57,767 nt of DNA from Ignavibacteriae bacterium HGW-Ignavibacteriae-2 (GCA_002839805.1 PGYT01000012.1:1-57767), one strand, 5' to 3'. Positions 29,936 to 38,731 are shown, counted from the stretch's first letter. Numbers and translations: made by a program. Notes: generated by a model from the letters alone, not told the origin.

Positions 29936-30235
29936 TTATGATGGAGAGGATGATATGCTGTTTTCGTTTAGAAGAAGCTTTATTTTTTTGACTTTATCCG
30001 TTGCCTGAATACTGAATTCTCTAAATCTATTTTTCTCTACAAATAAATCATAAGCTATGTTTAACGCCGCAATTACAGCTACCGTTTCAGTCGGCTGATC
30101 ATGCAATTCTTCCTGAGTCTCTTTCATCACATTGTTAATATACTTAGCTAATTCAGCAGCAATTTCTTGATTTTCTACTAATAAGGAATATTCTTTATCA
30201 AAAATATTTACTTTAAGCTTCTTTTTTTCCGACAT
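29936..30235 (-). CDS. zapA: Cell division protein ZapA
   Basis: A 99-aa protein with the ZapA pattern: a short N-terminal globular part (KVNIFDKEYSLLVE...) and a helical coiled-coil tail with ETVAVIAALNIAYDLF. ZapA binds and bundles FtsZ at the division ring. It lies 29 nt after a small coiled-coil gene that could be a ZapB-like partner, and directly upstream of the 6S-like RNA. Confidence 0.88.
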   Translation of the reverse strand: MSEKKKLKVNIFDKEYSLLVENQEIAAELAKYINNVMKETQEELHDQPTETVAVIAALNIAYDLFVEKNRFREFSIQATDKVKKIKLLLNENSISSSPS

Positions 30236-30264
30236 ATTATTCTAACCACCATACAACAAACAAA

Positions 30265-30576
30265 TTAAGAACGTAAATGATTATCTAATTTAGAAATTAG
30301 TTCACCAATCTTATTTTTAATTTCTTTTCTTTCCTCCGGACCTAACGAAGATGAATCAAAAATATCTTCCTGTTCCGGCGCATTTGAAAAGTGATCTTCA
30401 ATCTCTTTTATTTTATTTTTTAACGCTTGATTCTCCTGCTCTAAACGCAATACAGTATTATTAAGTTCAATGTTCTTATCGAACAAATCATCACATTTTT
30501 GAACAAATAACCCCACAAGTTTTTCGAGTGAGGATAGTTCATCCATAAAAAGATCATATTTGGATGATTCGGACAC
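30265..30576 (-). CDS. Small coiled-coil protein, possible ZapA partner
   Basis: A 103-aa acidic protein, almost entirely coiled coil in the first 65 residues (heptad-like ELNNTVLRLEQENQALKNKI), followed by SSLGPEERKEIKNKIGELISKLDNHL. It lies between pheT (2 nt away) and zapA, a position held by small coiled-coil proteins in many related genomes. I infer a cell-division role similar to ZapB, but sequence alone cannot prove this. Confidence 0.6.
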   Translation of the reverse strand: MSESSKYDLFMDELSSLEKLVGLFVQKCDDLFDKNIELNNTVLRLEQENQALKNKIKEIEDHFSNAPEQEDIFDSSSLGPEERKEIKNKIGELISKLDNHLRS

Positions 30577-30578
30577 TT

Positions 30579-32981
30579 TTACCCTCGTAATTGAGCATTA
30601 AAATCCTTTTTTACAATTTCAATCGCATTCCAAAAATCTTTGTTAACTTCCTCTTCAGTTAAAGTTCTGTTTTCGTCATAAAACTCTAATTGGAAAGCCA
30701 TACTTTTTTTATCTTCGCCCAGACTTTCACTTTCAAAAATATCGAATAACTTAACATTTTTCAATAACTTAGAGTTAATCGCAAAAATCGATTTAACAAC
30801 CTGCCCATACTCCACCGATTTGTCGAGTACAATTGCAAAATCCCTAATAATTTTGGGATATTTAAGCAGTTCTGTAAATCTTTTTTCTTTCGATTCAACT
30901 TGTTTAAGAACATCAAGATTAATATTAAAAGCAAATACATCTTGTTTTATATCGAACAATTCGGCGATATTGGTTTTTACCTTTCCACCAAATCCAACAT
31001 GAACATCTCTAACAAAAAGTTCAAAATATTGATCAAAAAAAGAATTATTCTGTTGATTATACTCATAACGTGAATCTTTGTCAAGCAAATTTTTAGACAG
31101 GAAATCTTCAACATTTCCCCGAAGATCATATATATCATAATTTTTTGTTTTGGTGTACCATTGATCTTCGTCCGACTTTCCTGTAATCCCCATCAATAAA
31201 AATTCATTTTCAAAAATATCATCGAACGATTTTATTTCACCTTCCGATTTTTTTTCGAAAATATGCCCTACTTCAAAATACTTTAAGTTATGCTCTCTAA
31301 CTTTAATGTTTTTGGAAAAAGTTGAAAGCATTCCCGGCAGTAAAGAAGGTCTGGTGTTGGCCATTTCGTAGCTTTGAGGATTTAGAATATTTATAGCATT
31401 ACCGAATTTTTTGGCCGTTTCTTCATTTAGAAGAGAATTGGTAATTATTTCCCTGAATCCTAGCGAAGCCAGAGAATATCTTATTTTTTCACTAAATCCC
31501 GATTGGTCAGTTTTAGGATCCAAAGTAATACTGATTTTTGAAACAGAAGGAATATTATCGTAGCCATAAACCCGCGCTATTTCTTCAATTAAATCAATTT
31601 CTCTTTCAATATCCGGGCGGAACAAAGGTATTTCGCAGAACAACGTTTCCAAATCTTTATTAAGTACATTGATGCCTAATTTTACGAGGATATTTTCAAC
31701 TTGTTCATTAGCGATTGAATACCCCAAAATTTTTGAAATTCTTGAAAAACGTAAAGTCACATTTTTCTTAACAATTTCTTTGGGATATACATCAATTTCG
31801 CCTGAAGCTATATTTCCTCCGCCCAATTCTGCTATCAGCATTGCACATCTGCGAGCCGCGAAAACAACTATATCAGGATTACAACCTCTTTCGAATCTAT
31901 AAGAAGCGTCAGTGGATAATCCGAGTTTTTTTGCAGTTTTTCGCACTGCCGAAGGGCGGAAATATGCGCTTTCAATCAGAATATTTTTTGTATTTACTGT
32001 AACCTCGGAATTTTCTCCCCCCATAACGCCTGCAATTGCGACACCTTTTTCACCGTCACAAATTAAAAGATCATCGGCCGATAATTCCCTTTCTTTGCTA
32101 TCGAGTGTAACAAATTTTTCTTTATTTACCGCCGATTTAACAACAATTTTATTTCCGGCAAGTTGATCAAGATCGAAAGCATGTAGGGGTTGACCTAATT
32201 CGTGAAGAACGAAGTTAGTAACATCAACCACATTATTAATTGGACGAAGACCCAAACTTTTTAGTCGGGTTTTTAGCCATTCCGGGGATTCTTTAATTTC
32301 CACACCGGTAACAACTTTTGCCGCGTATCGCGGACAGTCAACTTCATTTTCAATAATTATATCAGCATAGTCAGAGGACTTTTTATTTTCTTCGGTAAAT
32401 TTTAATTCAGGTTCGATTAAACTACGATTTAATACCGCGGAAAGATCGCGAGCAACACCAAAGTGACTTAGTGCGTCGGCACGATTAGGAGTAATATCTA
32501 TGTCAAAAATTACGTCGTTCATTTTAAGAGCTTCACTAATATCGGTTCCCTCTTTAAGGGAGGCATCGAGCACCATTATTCCATCGTGATTATCGCTAAT
32601 ACTAAGTTCACGTTCAGAGCAAATCATACCTTCGGATTTTTCACCGCGTAATTTAACCGGTTTAATTTCGAATCCGCCTTCAGGAATTACAGCGCCTATT
32701 TTGGCAAATACAATTTTCTGATTTTTATCAACATTTGGAGCGCCGCAAACAACTGAATAGTCGGCAACTCCGTCGTTAATTATACATAGCGATAATTTAT
32801 CGGCGTTAGGGTGTTTCTTTTTTTCTTTAACAAAACCAACAACAAAGTTTTTATACAACTCTGTCTGGTTAACCATTTCGTCTACTTCTAATCCAGCAGT
32901 TATCAAACCGTTAACAACGTCGTCTACCGACAAATCATTTAAATCGATGTATTGTTTCAGCCAGTTAAGAGAAATTTTCAA
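30579..32981 (-). CDS. pheT: Phenylalanine-tRNA ligase beta subunit
   Basis: An 800-aa beta subunit of PheRS. Domains in order: N-terminal domain; EMAP/tRNA-binding domain (about residues 40-150, with HPNADKLSLC); B3/B4 editing domain; B5 domain; the catalytic-like core; and the C-terminal ferredoxin-fold anticodon-binding domain (from about 705, FTELLKYPKIIRDFAIVLD). Length is typical. It lies 12 nt after pheS and forms the alpha2beta2 synthetase with it. Confidence 0.97.
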   Translation of the reverse strand: MKISLNWLKQYIDLNDLSVDDVVNGLITAGLEVDEMVNQTELYKNFVVGFVKEKKKHPNADKLSLCIINDGVADYSVVCGAPNVDKNQKIVFAKIGAVIPEGGFEIKPVKLRGEKSEGMICSERELSISDNHDGIMVLDASLKEGTDISEALKMNDVIFDIDITPNRADALSHFGVARDLSAVLNRSLIEPELKFTEENKKSSDYADIIIENEVDCPRYAAKVVTGVEIKESPEWLKTRLKSLGLRPINNVVDVTNFVLHELGQPLHAFDLDQLAGNKIVVKSAVNKEKFVTLDSKERELSADDLLICDGEKGVAIAGVMGGENSEVTVNTKNILIESAYFRPSAVRKTAKKLGLSTDASYRFERGCNPDIVVFAARRCAMLIAELGGGNIASGEIDVYPKEIVKKNVTLRFSRISKILGYSIANEQVENILVKLGINVLNKDLETLFCEIPLFRPDIEREIDLIEEIARVYGYDNIPSVSKISITLDPKTDQSGFSEKIRYSLASLGFREIITNSLLNEETAKKFGNAINILNPQSYEMANTRPSLLPGMLSTFSKNIKVREHNLKYFEVGHIFEKKSEGEIKSFDDIFENEFLLMGITGKSDEDQWYTKTKNYDIYDLRGNVEDFLSKNLLDKDSRYEYNQQNNSFFDQYFELFVRDVHVGFGGKVKTNIAELFDIKQDVFAFNINLDVLKQVESKEKRFTELLKYPKIIRDFAIVLDKSVEYGQVVKSIFAINSKLLKNVKLFDIFESESLGEDKKSMAFQLEFYDENRTLTEEEVNKDFWNAIEIVKKDFNAQLRG

Positions 32982-32993
32982 TTTACATACCTC

Positions 32994-33983
32994 TTAGAAT
33001 TGAGTTAAAAACCGTTTATCGTTATCGAAGAAAGTACGGATATCAGTAATTCCGTATCGCAGCATAGCTGTTCTTTCAACTCCCATACCAAACGCGTATC
33101 CAGTATATTTTTCTGGATCAATATCAACGTTTCGCAGCACATTAGGATCTACCATTCCGCATCCTAAAATTTCGAGCCAGCGTCCCTGTTTGCCTTTTGG
33201 TTCCCACCAAATATCCACTTCAGCGCTCGGTTCTGTAAACGGAAAAAAGCTGGGGCGGAATCTGTATTTTACATTTTCACCGAAAAACTGTTGAGCAAAA
33301 GCCACAAGAGTTCCTTTTAACTCGGCGAATGTTACGTCTGTATCTACGTATAATCCTTCTACCTGATGGAAAAGGCAGTAACTTTTGGCACTAATGGCTT
33401 CGTTACGATAAACCTTGCCCGGCATTATAGCACGCAAAGGCGGTTTTTTACTTTTCATTAGCCGAACCTGCACAGGAGAAGTATGTGTTCTTAATAAAAA
33501 GTTTTCATTTATAAAAAATGTGTCCTGCATATCTCGGGCGGGGTGATCCGCAGGAAAGTTGAGCGCTTCAAAATTATTAAAATCCGATTCAAGTTCGGGT
33601 CCTTCATAAACAGAAAAACCTAATCCTTTAAATATTTCCTTCATCTCGTAGAGCGTTTGAGTTAAAATATGCAAAGATCCCACTTCGTTCCTGCGCGCCG
33701 GCAAAGTTAAATCGACAGTCGATTTTTTACCGCTCGCATTCATTTCCAAATTATTTTTTACATCGTCAAACTTCTGTTGAACTACATTTTTAAGGATATT
33801 GAGGGTTTTACCGTACTTTGGTTTTTCATCCGAGGGTAATTTGCGGAAATCTTCAAACAATAAAGGCACAAGTCCTTTTCTACTGAGATATTTTAATCTG
33901 ATTTCTTCTAATTTTTTAATATCATCAACAACTGCAATTTCGTTGTCGAAATCAGTTTGTATACTTTTAATCCTGTCTTCCAT
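32994..33983 (-). CDS. pheS: Phenylalanine-tRNA ligase alpha subunit
   Basis: A 329-aa class II synthetase subunit with an N-terminal coiled coil, motif 2 around KVYRNEAISAKSYCLFHQVEG and motif 3 GYAFGMGVERTAMLRYGI. I start it at MEDRIKS, the usual family N terminus. A longer frame would start at a TTG inside the hairpin upstream and add 16 unlikely residues. No strong Shine-Dalgarno is seen. It follows rplT across an 78-nt gap with a hairpin, in the thrS-infC-rpmI-rplT-pheS-pheT order known from many bacteria. Confidence 0.95.
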   Translation of the reverse strand: MEDRIKSIQTDFDNEIAVVDDIKKLEEIRLKYLSRKGLVPLLFEDFRKLPSDEKPKYGKTLNILKNVVQQKFDDVKNNLEMNASGKKSTVDLTLPARRNEVGSLHILTQTLYEMKEIFKGLGFSVYEGPELESDFNNFEALNFPADHPARDMQDTFFINENFLLRTHTSPVQVRLMKSKKPPLRAIMPGKVYRNEAISAKSYCLFHQVEGLYVDTDVTFAELKGTLVAFAQQFFGENVKYRFRPSFFPFTEPSAEVDIWWEPKGKQGRWLEILGCGMVDPNVLRNVDIDPEKYTGYAFGMGVERTAMLRYGITDIRTFFDNDKRFLTQF

Positions 33984-34014
33984 AATTAACCGGTTATTAG
34001 ATTTAAAACAATAA

Positions 34015-34055
34015 ACCCTCTTATGACACAACTTATATTGTGATATTAAGAGGGT
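34015..34055 (-). promoter_or_regulatory. Hairpin in the rplT-pheS gap
   Basis: A 9-bp perfect stem (ACCCTCTTA with TAAGAGGGT) encloses a second 5-bp stem (CACAA/TTGTG), giving a 41-nt structure between the rplT stop and pheS. On the transcribed strand it is followed by TTTATTGTTTT, a weak U-rich tail. It may be an attenuating terminator for pheST, or an end or processing site for the ribosomal-protein mRNA. No Phe-rich leader peptide is visible. Confidence 0.5.
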
Positions 34056-34061
34056 GTAAAA

Positions 34062-34409
34062 TTAATTCATTACAAATTTAACAACATCCGAAAAAGCTTT
34101 AGGATTATCAACTGCTAAACTGGCAAGAATTTTTCTGTTAATATCCACACCCTTTTTATTCATCGCGTCAATTAACTTAGAATATGTTGTGCCTTCCTGA
34201 CGAGCTGCGGCATTAATTCTAACAATCCATAAACTTCTAAAAATTCTTTTCTTATTTTTTCTATCTCTATAAGCGTGTTGCAAACCTTTTTCAACTGTTG
34301 TTTTCGCAACGGTGTAAACGTTTCCGCGCGCACCCCAGTTGCCTTTGGCCATATTCAGTACTTTTTTTCTTCGTTGCTTTGATGCTGCATGGTTAACTGA
34401 TCGTGGCAT
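34062..34409 (-). CDS. rplT: 50S ribosomal protein L20
   Basis: A 115-aa basic protein, [19 protein letters not shown]... with [29 protein letters not shown], a complete L20. L20 binds 23S rRNA early in 50S assembly and in several bacteria represses its own operon. It lies 22 nt after rpmI in the conserved infC-rpmI-rplT order. Confidence 0.98.
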   Translation of the reverse strand: MPRSVNHAASKQRRKKVLNMAKGNWGARGNVYTVAKTTVEKGLQHAYRDRKNKKRIFRSLWIVRINAAARQEGTTYSKLIDAMNKKGVDINRKILASLAVDNPKAFSDVVKFVMN

Positions 34410-34431
34410 GACTTATACCTCTACTTTATCA

Positions 34432-34623
34432 TTATTGAATCATTTGTTTAACTCTTGATAAATCAGCTTTAGACACTAAAGTTGATTTGCGCAAATTTCT
34501 TTTTCTCTTTGTACTTTTAGTAGTTAAGATATGAGATTTGTACGCTTTATTTCTTTTAATTTTGCCGGAACCTGTAACTTTAAAAGATTTGCTGGCTCCT
34601 CTGTTGCTCTTCATTTTAGGCAT
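34432..34623 (-). CDS. rpmI: 50S ribosomal protein L35
   Basis: A 63-aa strongly basic protein with the L35 pattern [21 protein letters not shown] and the Arg/Lys-rich [21 protein letters not shown]. It lies 15 nt after infC and is co-transcribed with infC and rplT. Confidence 0.97.
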   Translation of the reverse strand: MPKMKSNRGASKSFKVTGSGKIKRNKAYKSHILTTKSTKRKRNLRKSTLVSKADLSRVKQMIQ

Positions 34624-34638
34624 CTTTTCACCTTCTAT

Positions 34639-35172
34639 TTATTTCTTCTTTTTAATTTTAGTTGGCGCTAAAATAGCGTGCATCGTTCGACCTTCGAACT
34701 TTATTTCATTTTCAAGTTTAGATACGTCTTCAAGTGCTTCTATAAATTTTTTCAATAATTCTTCGCCGTGTTCTTTATATGCCAACTCGCGACCTTTGAA
34801 AATAACAGAAACTTTAACTTTGTTTCCTTCTTCAAGGAAATTATTAGCATGCCTAGCCTTAAAATCGAAATCGTGTGTATCTGTATTCGGATGCATTCTA
34901 ATTTCTTTAAGAACAGTTACATGTTGTTTTTTCTTCTGTATTTTGTCTCTTTTTTGTTGTTCGTAAACAAATTTTCCGAAATCAATAATTTTACAAACCG
35001 GTGGTTTCGCATTTGGTGCGATTTCTACCAAGTCTAAATTGCTTTCTTCCGCTAATTTAATGGCTTCTTTGAATGATACAATTCCGACCGGATTACTTTC
35101 GGCATCAAGCAGTCTTAGTTCTTTCAAGTCTCTTAAATCTTCGTTGACTCGAGTTTTTGGTTGCTTTGCGAT
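34639..35172 (-). CDS. infC: Translation initiation factor IF-3, with an apparent AUC start codon
   Basis: A 177-aa IF-3 that binds the 30S subunit and checks the start codon. The family N terminus (KQPKTRVNEDLRDLKELRLLD) can only be reached by starting at ATC (35170-35172). The frame is closed by TAG two codons upstream, and there is no ATG, GTG or TTG before residue 16. A GAGAGG Shine-Dalgarno sits 6 nt before this ATC. Rare start codons in infC are a known basis for autoregulation (AUU in E. coli), so IF-3 probably limits its own translation here too. A later TTG would lose 15 conserved residues. The gene is 14 nt after thrS. Confidence 0.92.
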   Translation of the reverse strand: MAKQPKTRVNEDLRDLKELRLLDAESNPVGIVSFKEAIKLAEESNLDLVEIAPNAKPPVCKIIDFGKFVYEQQKRDKIQKKKQHVTVLKEIRMHPNTDTHDFDFKARHANNFLEEGNKVKVSVIFKGRELAYKEHGEELLKKFIEALEDVSKLENEIKFEGRTMHAILAPTKIKKKK

Positions 35173-35186
35173 ATACTACCTCTCTG

Positions 35187-37115
35187 TTAGTTGTTTACTT
35201 TGTTTTTTATCAATTCTAGAATTTCATTTGTAAAATCAGTTACGGATTTAGCTCCTAAATCGCCTTCTTTATGTTTTCTAACACTAACGGTGTTAGCTTC
35301 AACTTCTTTTTCACCTACAATCAACATAAAAGGGACTTTCTGAGTTTCCCAATCGCGAATTTTATAACCGATCTTTTCGTTACGTAAATCTAATTCGACT
35401 CTAATTTTATGTTTTTTTAATTCATTTTTTACTTTTTCTGCATAATCCATAAAATGATTGGAAACGGGCACAATAGCAACCTGAACCGGAGCGAGCCAAA
35501 CAGGAAACGCACCGCCGTAATGCTCTATTAAAACGCCCATAAATCTTTCCAAAGATCCCAGTAAAGCTCTATGCACCATGAACGGTCTGTGGTCTTTTCC
35601 ATCCTCGCCTACATATTTCATATCGAAACGTTCGGGCAGATTAAAATCGAACTGAATTGTAGTCATCTGCCATTCCCTGTTAAGAGCATCGCGAACTTTC
35701 AGATCAATTTTAGGTCCGTAGAACGCACCGCCGCCTTCGTCTAATTCGTAATCGTATCCTTCTTTTTCAAGCGCGTTTTTAAGAGAAACAATTGCTTTAT
35801 TCCATAACTCGTCTTCGCCTACAGCTTTTTCGGGTTTAGTGGAAAGGTAAAATTTAATATTCTCGAAACCAAATGATTTCCACATATACATACTGAAACG
35901 GATTACTTCTATAATTTCAGCTTCTACCTGTTCCTGTGAGCAGAAAATATGCGCGTCATCCTGAGTAAAACCTCTAACACGCAGCAAACCGTGGAGAACA
36001 CCGCTTTTTTCGTATCTGTAAACTGTGCCTAATTCGGCCCATCTTAAAGGTAAATCCCTGTATGAATACATTTTGGATTTATATGTCATTATATGAAACG
36101 GACAATTCATCGGTTTGATATAATACTCCTGCTCGTCAATTGTCATTGGAGCGTACATATTCTCTTTGTAATTTTCCAAATGCCCGCTGGTTTCCCAGAG
36201 CCATGATTTACCAACATGCGGAGAATAAAGCATTTCGTAGCCGTTTTCATAATGGGCTTCTTTCCAGAACGATTCTATTATATGGCGAACTCTGGCACCC
36301 TTAGGATGCCAATAGATTAAACCAGGGCCGGCTTCTTCCTGCACACTGAACAATTCCAGTGCTTTTCCTAATTTACGGTGATCACGTTTTTTTGCTTCTT
36401 CAAGAAGTTCCACATGATCATCAAGCATTTTTTTCTTAGGGAAAGAAATGCCGTAAATCCTTTGCATACGTTTACCATGTTCATCGCCGCGCCAGTAAGA
36501 ACCGGATACGCTTAGTAATTTTACAAACTTAATTTTTCCTGTGGATGGAAGATGAGGTCCTGTGCATAAATCCGTGAAATCCCCTTCTCCATAAATACTG
36601 ATTATTGTATTTTCACCATCAAGTCCTTCGATCAACTCTAATTTATATTCGTCGGCTTTTTCTGTAAAAAATTTATTCGCATCGGCTTTGCTGAGCTCTT
36701 TTCTTACAAAAGACTGATCTTTCTCAGCCAATTCCATCATTCTTTTTTCAATCTTAGCAAGATCATCTTCGGTAAGTTTAGTTCCTATTTCAAAATCGTA
36801 ATAAAATCCGTTTTCAATAGCAGGACCAACGCCGAATTTAGCTTCGGGGTATAAAGACTGAATAGCGTGAGCCATTAAATGAGATGATGAATGCCAGTAG
36901 GTTTCTTTACCTTCTTCGCTATCGAAAGTAAATATCTGAACCGAAGCATCCTGAAAAATTGGGGAATTAAGATCTGTATTTTTTTCGTTTACTTTAGAGA
37001 CCAAAGCTTCTTTGGCTAAACGACCGGAAATAGATTCCGCGATTTGATATGCTGTAACACCCTTTTCGAATTCCTTAACGGAACCGTCAGGTAGAGTAAT
37101 TTTTATATTTTCCAT
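35187..37115 (-). CDS. thrS: Threonine-tRNA ligase
   Basis: A 642-aa class II synthetase. Order: TGS domain (residues 1 to about 60), the alanyl/threonyl editing domain with its HSSSHLMAHA motif, the catalytic core with Zn ligands in MNCPFH, DDAHIFC and MVHRALLGS, and the C-terminal anticodon-binding domain (VQVAIVPVSNHF). Length is normal. The start lies only 15 nt past an intrinsic terminator behind tRNA-Val, so transcription probably comes from upstream by read-through or from a promoter overlapping the tRNA region. It is the first protein gene of the IF3-L35-L20-PheRS run. Confidence 0.97.
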   Translation of the reverse strand: MENIKITLPDGSVKEFEKGVTAYQIAESISGRLAKEALVSKVNEKNTDLNSPIFQDASVQIFTFDSEEGKETYWHSSSHLMAHAIQSLYPEAKFGVGPAIENGFYYDFEIGTKLTEDDLAKIEKRMMELAEKDQSFVRKELSKADANKFFTEKADEYKLELIEGLDGENTIISIYGEGDFTDLCTGPHLPSTGKIKFVKLLSVSGSYWRGDEHGKRMQRIYGISFPKKKMLDDHVELLEEAKKRDHRKLGKALELFSVQEEAGPGLIYWHPKGARVRHIIESFWKEAHYENGYEMLYSPHVGKSWLWETSGHLENYKENMYAPMTIDEQEYYIKPMNCPFHIMTYKSKMYSYRDLPLRWAELGTVYRYEKSGVLHGLLRVRGFTQDDAHIFCSQEQVEAEIIEVIRFSMYMWKSFGFENIKFYLSTKPEKAVGEDELWNKAIVSLKNALEKEGYDYELDEGGGAFYGPKIDLKVRDALNREWQMTTIQFDFNLPERFDMKYVGEDGKDHRPFMVHRALLGSLERFMGVLIEHYGGAFPVWLAPVQVAIVPVSNHFMDYAEKVKNELKKHKIRVELDLRNEKIGYKIRDWETQKVPFMLIVGEKEVEANTVSVRKHKEGDLGAKSVTDFTNEILELIKNKVNN

Positions 37116-37130
37116 AAGCGCTTCTTATTT

Positions 37131-37153
37131 AAAAAAAAACGGAGCTAACTCCG
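37131..37153 (-). terminator. Intrinsic terminator between tRNA-Val and thrS
   Basis: On the minus strand CGGAG-TTAG-CTCCG is followed immediately by nine T residues (37131-37139), a textbook intrinsic terminator. It lies after tRNA-Val and just upstream of thrS, so it could end the tRNA transcript or act as an attenuator in the thrS leader. Confidence 0.8.
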
Positions 37154-37161
37154 AGTATTTG

Positions 37162-37235
37162 TGGGTTCTAGAGGAGTCGAACCTCTGACCTTCTGCACGT
37201 CAAGCAGACGCTCTAACCAACTGAGCTAAGAACCC
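37162..37235 (-). tRNA. tRNA-Val (anticodon GAC)
   Basis: A complete cloverleaf: acceptor GGGTTCT/AGAACCC, D arm TAGCTCAGTTGGTTAGAGC, anticodon arm TCTGC-TTGACGT-GCAGA with anticodon GAC, and T arm AGAGG-TTCGACT-CCTCT. CCA is not encoded. It lies next to tRNA-Leu and upstream of thrS. Confidence 0.95.
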
Positions 37236-37319
37236 TACTAATGTAAAATCATTCAGTAAGTTCTGCGCAAAAAATTAAAATAAATTTTACATTTGCCGAA
37301 ATCTTAGAACATGATGGGG

Positions 37320-37399
37320 CCGCATCTGCCTGGCTTAGGGAGACAGATTCGAACCACGTTTAAACTTTTTATAAAGTTTAATTCTGCTTGTCCAATACT
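37320..37399 (-). pseudogene. tRNA-like remnant between tRNA-Val and tRNA-Leu
   Basis: The spacer between the two tRNA genes contains a T-arm-like GTGG-TTCGAAT-CTGT followed by TCTCCC, preceded by a hairpin AAACTT-TATAAA-AAGTTT in the place of an anticodon arm. No D arm and no pairing 5' acceptor strand are visible, and the loop is not the usual 7 nt. It looks like a decayed tRNA gene and could equally be chance similarity. Confidence 0.3.
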
Positions 37400-37401
37400 T
37401 G

Positions 37402-37487
37402 TACCGAGGGCCGGACTCGAACCGGCACGGGAGAATACTCCCACAGGATTTTAAGTCCTGTGCGTCTACCAATTCCGCCACCCCGGC
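37402..37487 (-). tRNA. tRNA-Leu (anticodon TAA)
   Basis: An 86-nt class II tRNA: acceptor GCCGGGG paired to CCTCGGT (first pair G-U), anticodon arm CAGGA-CTTAAAA-TCCTG with anticodon TAA, a long variable arm GGGAGTATTCTCCC, and T arm GCCGG-TTCGAGT-CCGGC. No CCA is encoded. Confidence 0.95.
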
Positions 37488-37735
37488 GTAAGAACAATTA
37501 CTTCTGTAAATCGAGCAACAAATATATAGTTTATACTTAATTAACGCAAGATATTAAAAGAAGAAAAATAATAATTATTTTCCCCCAACCTATCATTGAA
37601 AAATTATAAATCTAATAATAAAATTTTTTGAAATAAAAATAACTTATAATATTAAATAAAAATTCATTCAAAATATTTTTCACTCTTATTGCTTTAGATG
37701 AAGTTTAGTATTATTTTTGGTGTCCGGTTTTATCG

Positions 37736-37809
37736 GGGCCTGTAGCTCAGCTGGTTAGAGCATCTGACTCATAATCAGAGGGTCCGCGGTTCGAGCCCGT
37801 GCAGGCCCA
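37736..37809 (+). tRNA. tRNA with CAT anticodon (elongator Met or Ile2)
   Basis: A 74-nt tRNA: acceptor GGGCCTG/CAGGCCC, anticodon arm TCTGA-CTCATAA-TCAGA with anticodon CAT, and T arm TTCGAGC. A CAT anticodon can mean elongator Met or lysidine-modified Ile2. The three G-C pairs opening the acceptor look somewhat more like Ile2, but this is not decisive. CCA is not encoded. It marks the switch from minus-strand core genes to the plus-strand accessory region. Confidence 0.93.
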
Positions 37810-37840
37810 CATCGGTTAGTCCTAATAGGACTAAAAAATA

Positions 37841-37873
37841 AAGCCTCTTTCGAAATTCGAGAGAGGCTTTTTT
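37841..37873 (+). terminator. Intrinsic terminator after the CAT tRNA
   Basis: AAGCCTCT...AGAGGCTT forms an 8-bp stem with an inner TCGA/TCGA pair, followed by seven T residues. It lies about 30 nt after the tRNA, in the right direction. A smaller hairpin, AGTCCTA/TAGGACT, lies between. Confidence 0.8.
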
Positions 37874-37879
37874 ATTTTC

Positions 37880-38554
37880 CAGTGTGACACAAAATGTAAC
37901 ACAAAAAAAGTATAATCCTTCCTAATTACCAAATTCAGTATAAAGCATAACAATTATAATATCAGGTTCGCCGTTTGATGTCAATGAGATATTCAACTAT
38001 GAAGCTGAAATGTGGCTCAAAAATTTTGAAGATAAATTTTTAGGTAACCGCAATAACCGGTTTCAACTTTTTCATTCTGTCCTTTCCCAATATTGTTATC
38101 CTCAGTTAATTTTTCAAAAGTTCATTTAATCAATTAACCTGGCTGCTCCCCTTCCGATACATGCGCTATAAAGGCCCTAAAGATTTTCTTTCTGACCTTT
38201 AAGTTCTTTATCGATTAGGAGTTTTGAAACGGAGTTTAATTATAGTCGGAACTCTACAATGAATATGACTTAACTCAACTATTGCGTCTGACATGATTCA
38301 AACTTGAATTGAGTAGTTATTAAGTCCAAATGAGGAGAATATTAATTATTCTGTCGATTCCGATGGTGAAAGCGCTAATACATATTAAAAATTCAGGTCG
38401 AGCGTGAACGGGATGAATTACTAAAGGAATTGAGATAGAATAAAATCTGTTGTGCTTGAAAAATAAATTATATAATTTGGATTTATAATAATTAAGCTGA
38501 CGCAGAAAATGGCAAGTTTCATTATTTCTACGCCGGCTAGGTTTAACCTCCCAT
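37880..38554. other. Gene-poor decayed segment left of the cassette array
   Basis: About 0.7 kb without a convincing gene. On the plus strand a fragment at about 37,950-38,129 reads SPFDVNEIFNYEAEMW and onward but has no start codon. A later stretch (38,139-38,200) is broken by stops. These look like remnants of lost genes. No transposase and no integron integrase fragment could be recognised on either strand. Confidence 0.4.
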
Positions 38555-38731
38555 TTAACGATGGAGCGTCTCAGGCAAATATTTTTCAATCTCCTGTATT
38601 TCATTTAACATCAGATACAGCAGATCACTCGCCGCATAATTGTGACCTTTTCTCTCTAAATAATCTGAAGCTAAATTAAGGTTTACAATAATACCCAAAA
38701 TGTAAATCATCAGAGGCATAATTTCGGACAT
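38555..38731 (-). CDS. Small hypothetical protein
   Basis: A 58-aa frame starting MSEIMPLMIYILG, with a hydrophobic first part and an amphipathic, acidic second part (SDLLYLMLNEIQEIEKYLPE). GGGGA lies 5 nt before this ATG, which is why I prefer it to the ATG four codons upstream. No family is recognised. It lies alone on the minus strand just left of the cassette array, in decayed sequence. It could be a genuine small gene or the surviving piece of a larger one. Confidence 0.3.
   Translation of the reverse strand: MSEIMPLMIYILGIIVNLNLASDYLERKGHNYAASDLLYLMLNEIQEIEKYLPETLHR

Noticed and set aside
32994-34031. Longer pheS frame starting at TTG in the upstream hairpin
   Set aside because: The extra 16 residues do not match PheS, and the start would lie inside a stable stem.
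37236-37401. tmRNA or another structured RNA in the tRNA spacer
   Set aside because: No tmRNA-like ends or tag reading frame could be found; only tRNA-like fragments are visible.
38320-38604. 94-aa minus-strand ORF near the left end of the array
   Set aside because: Odd composition, no start signal, and overlap with a better small ORF; probably chance.
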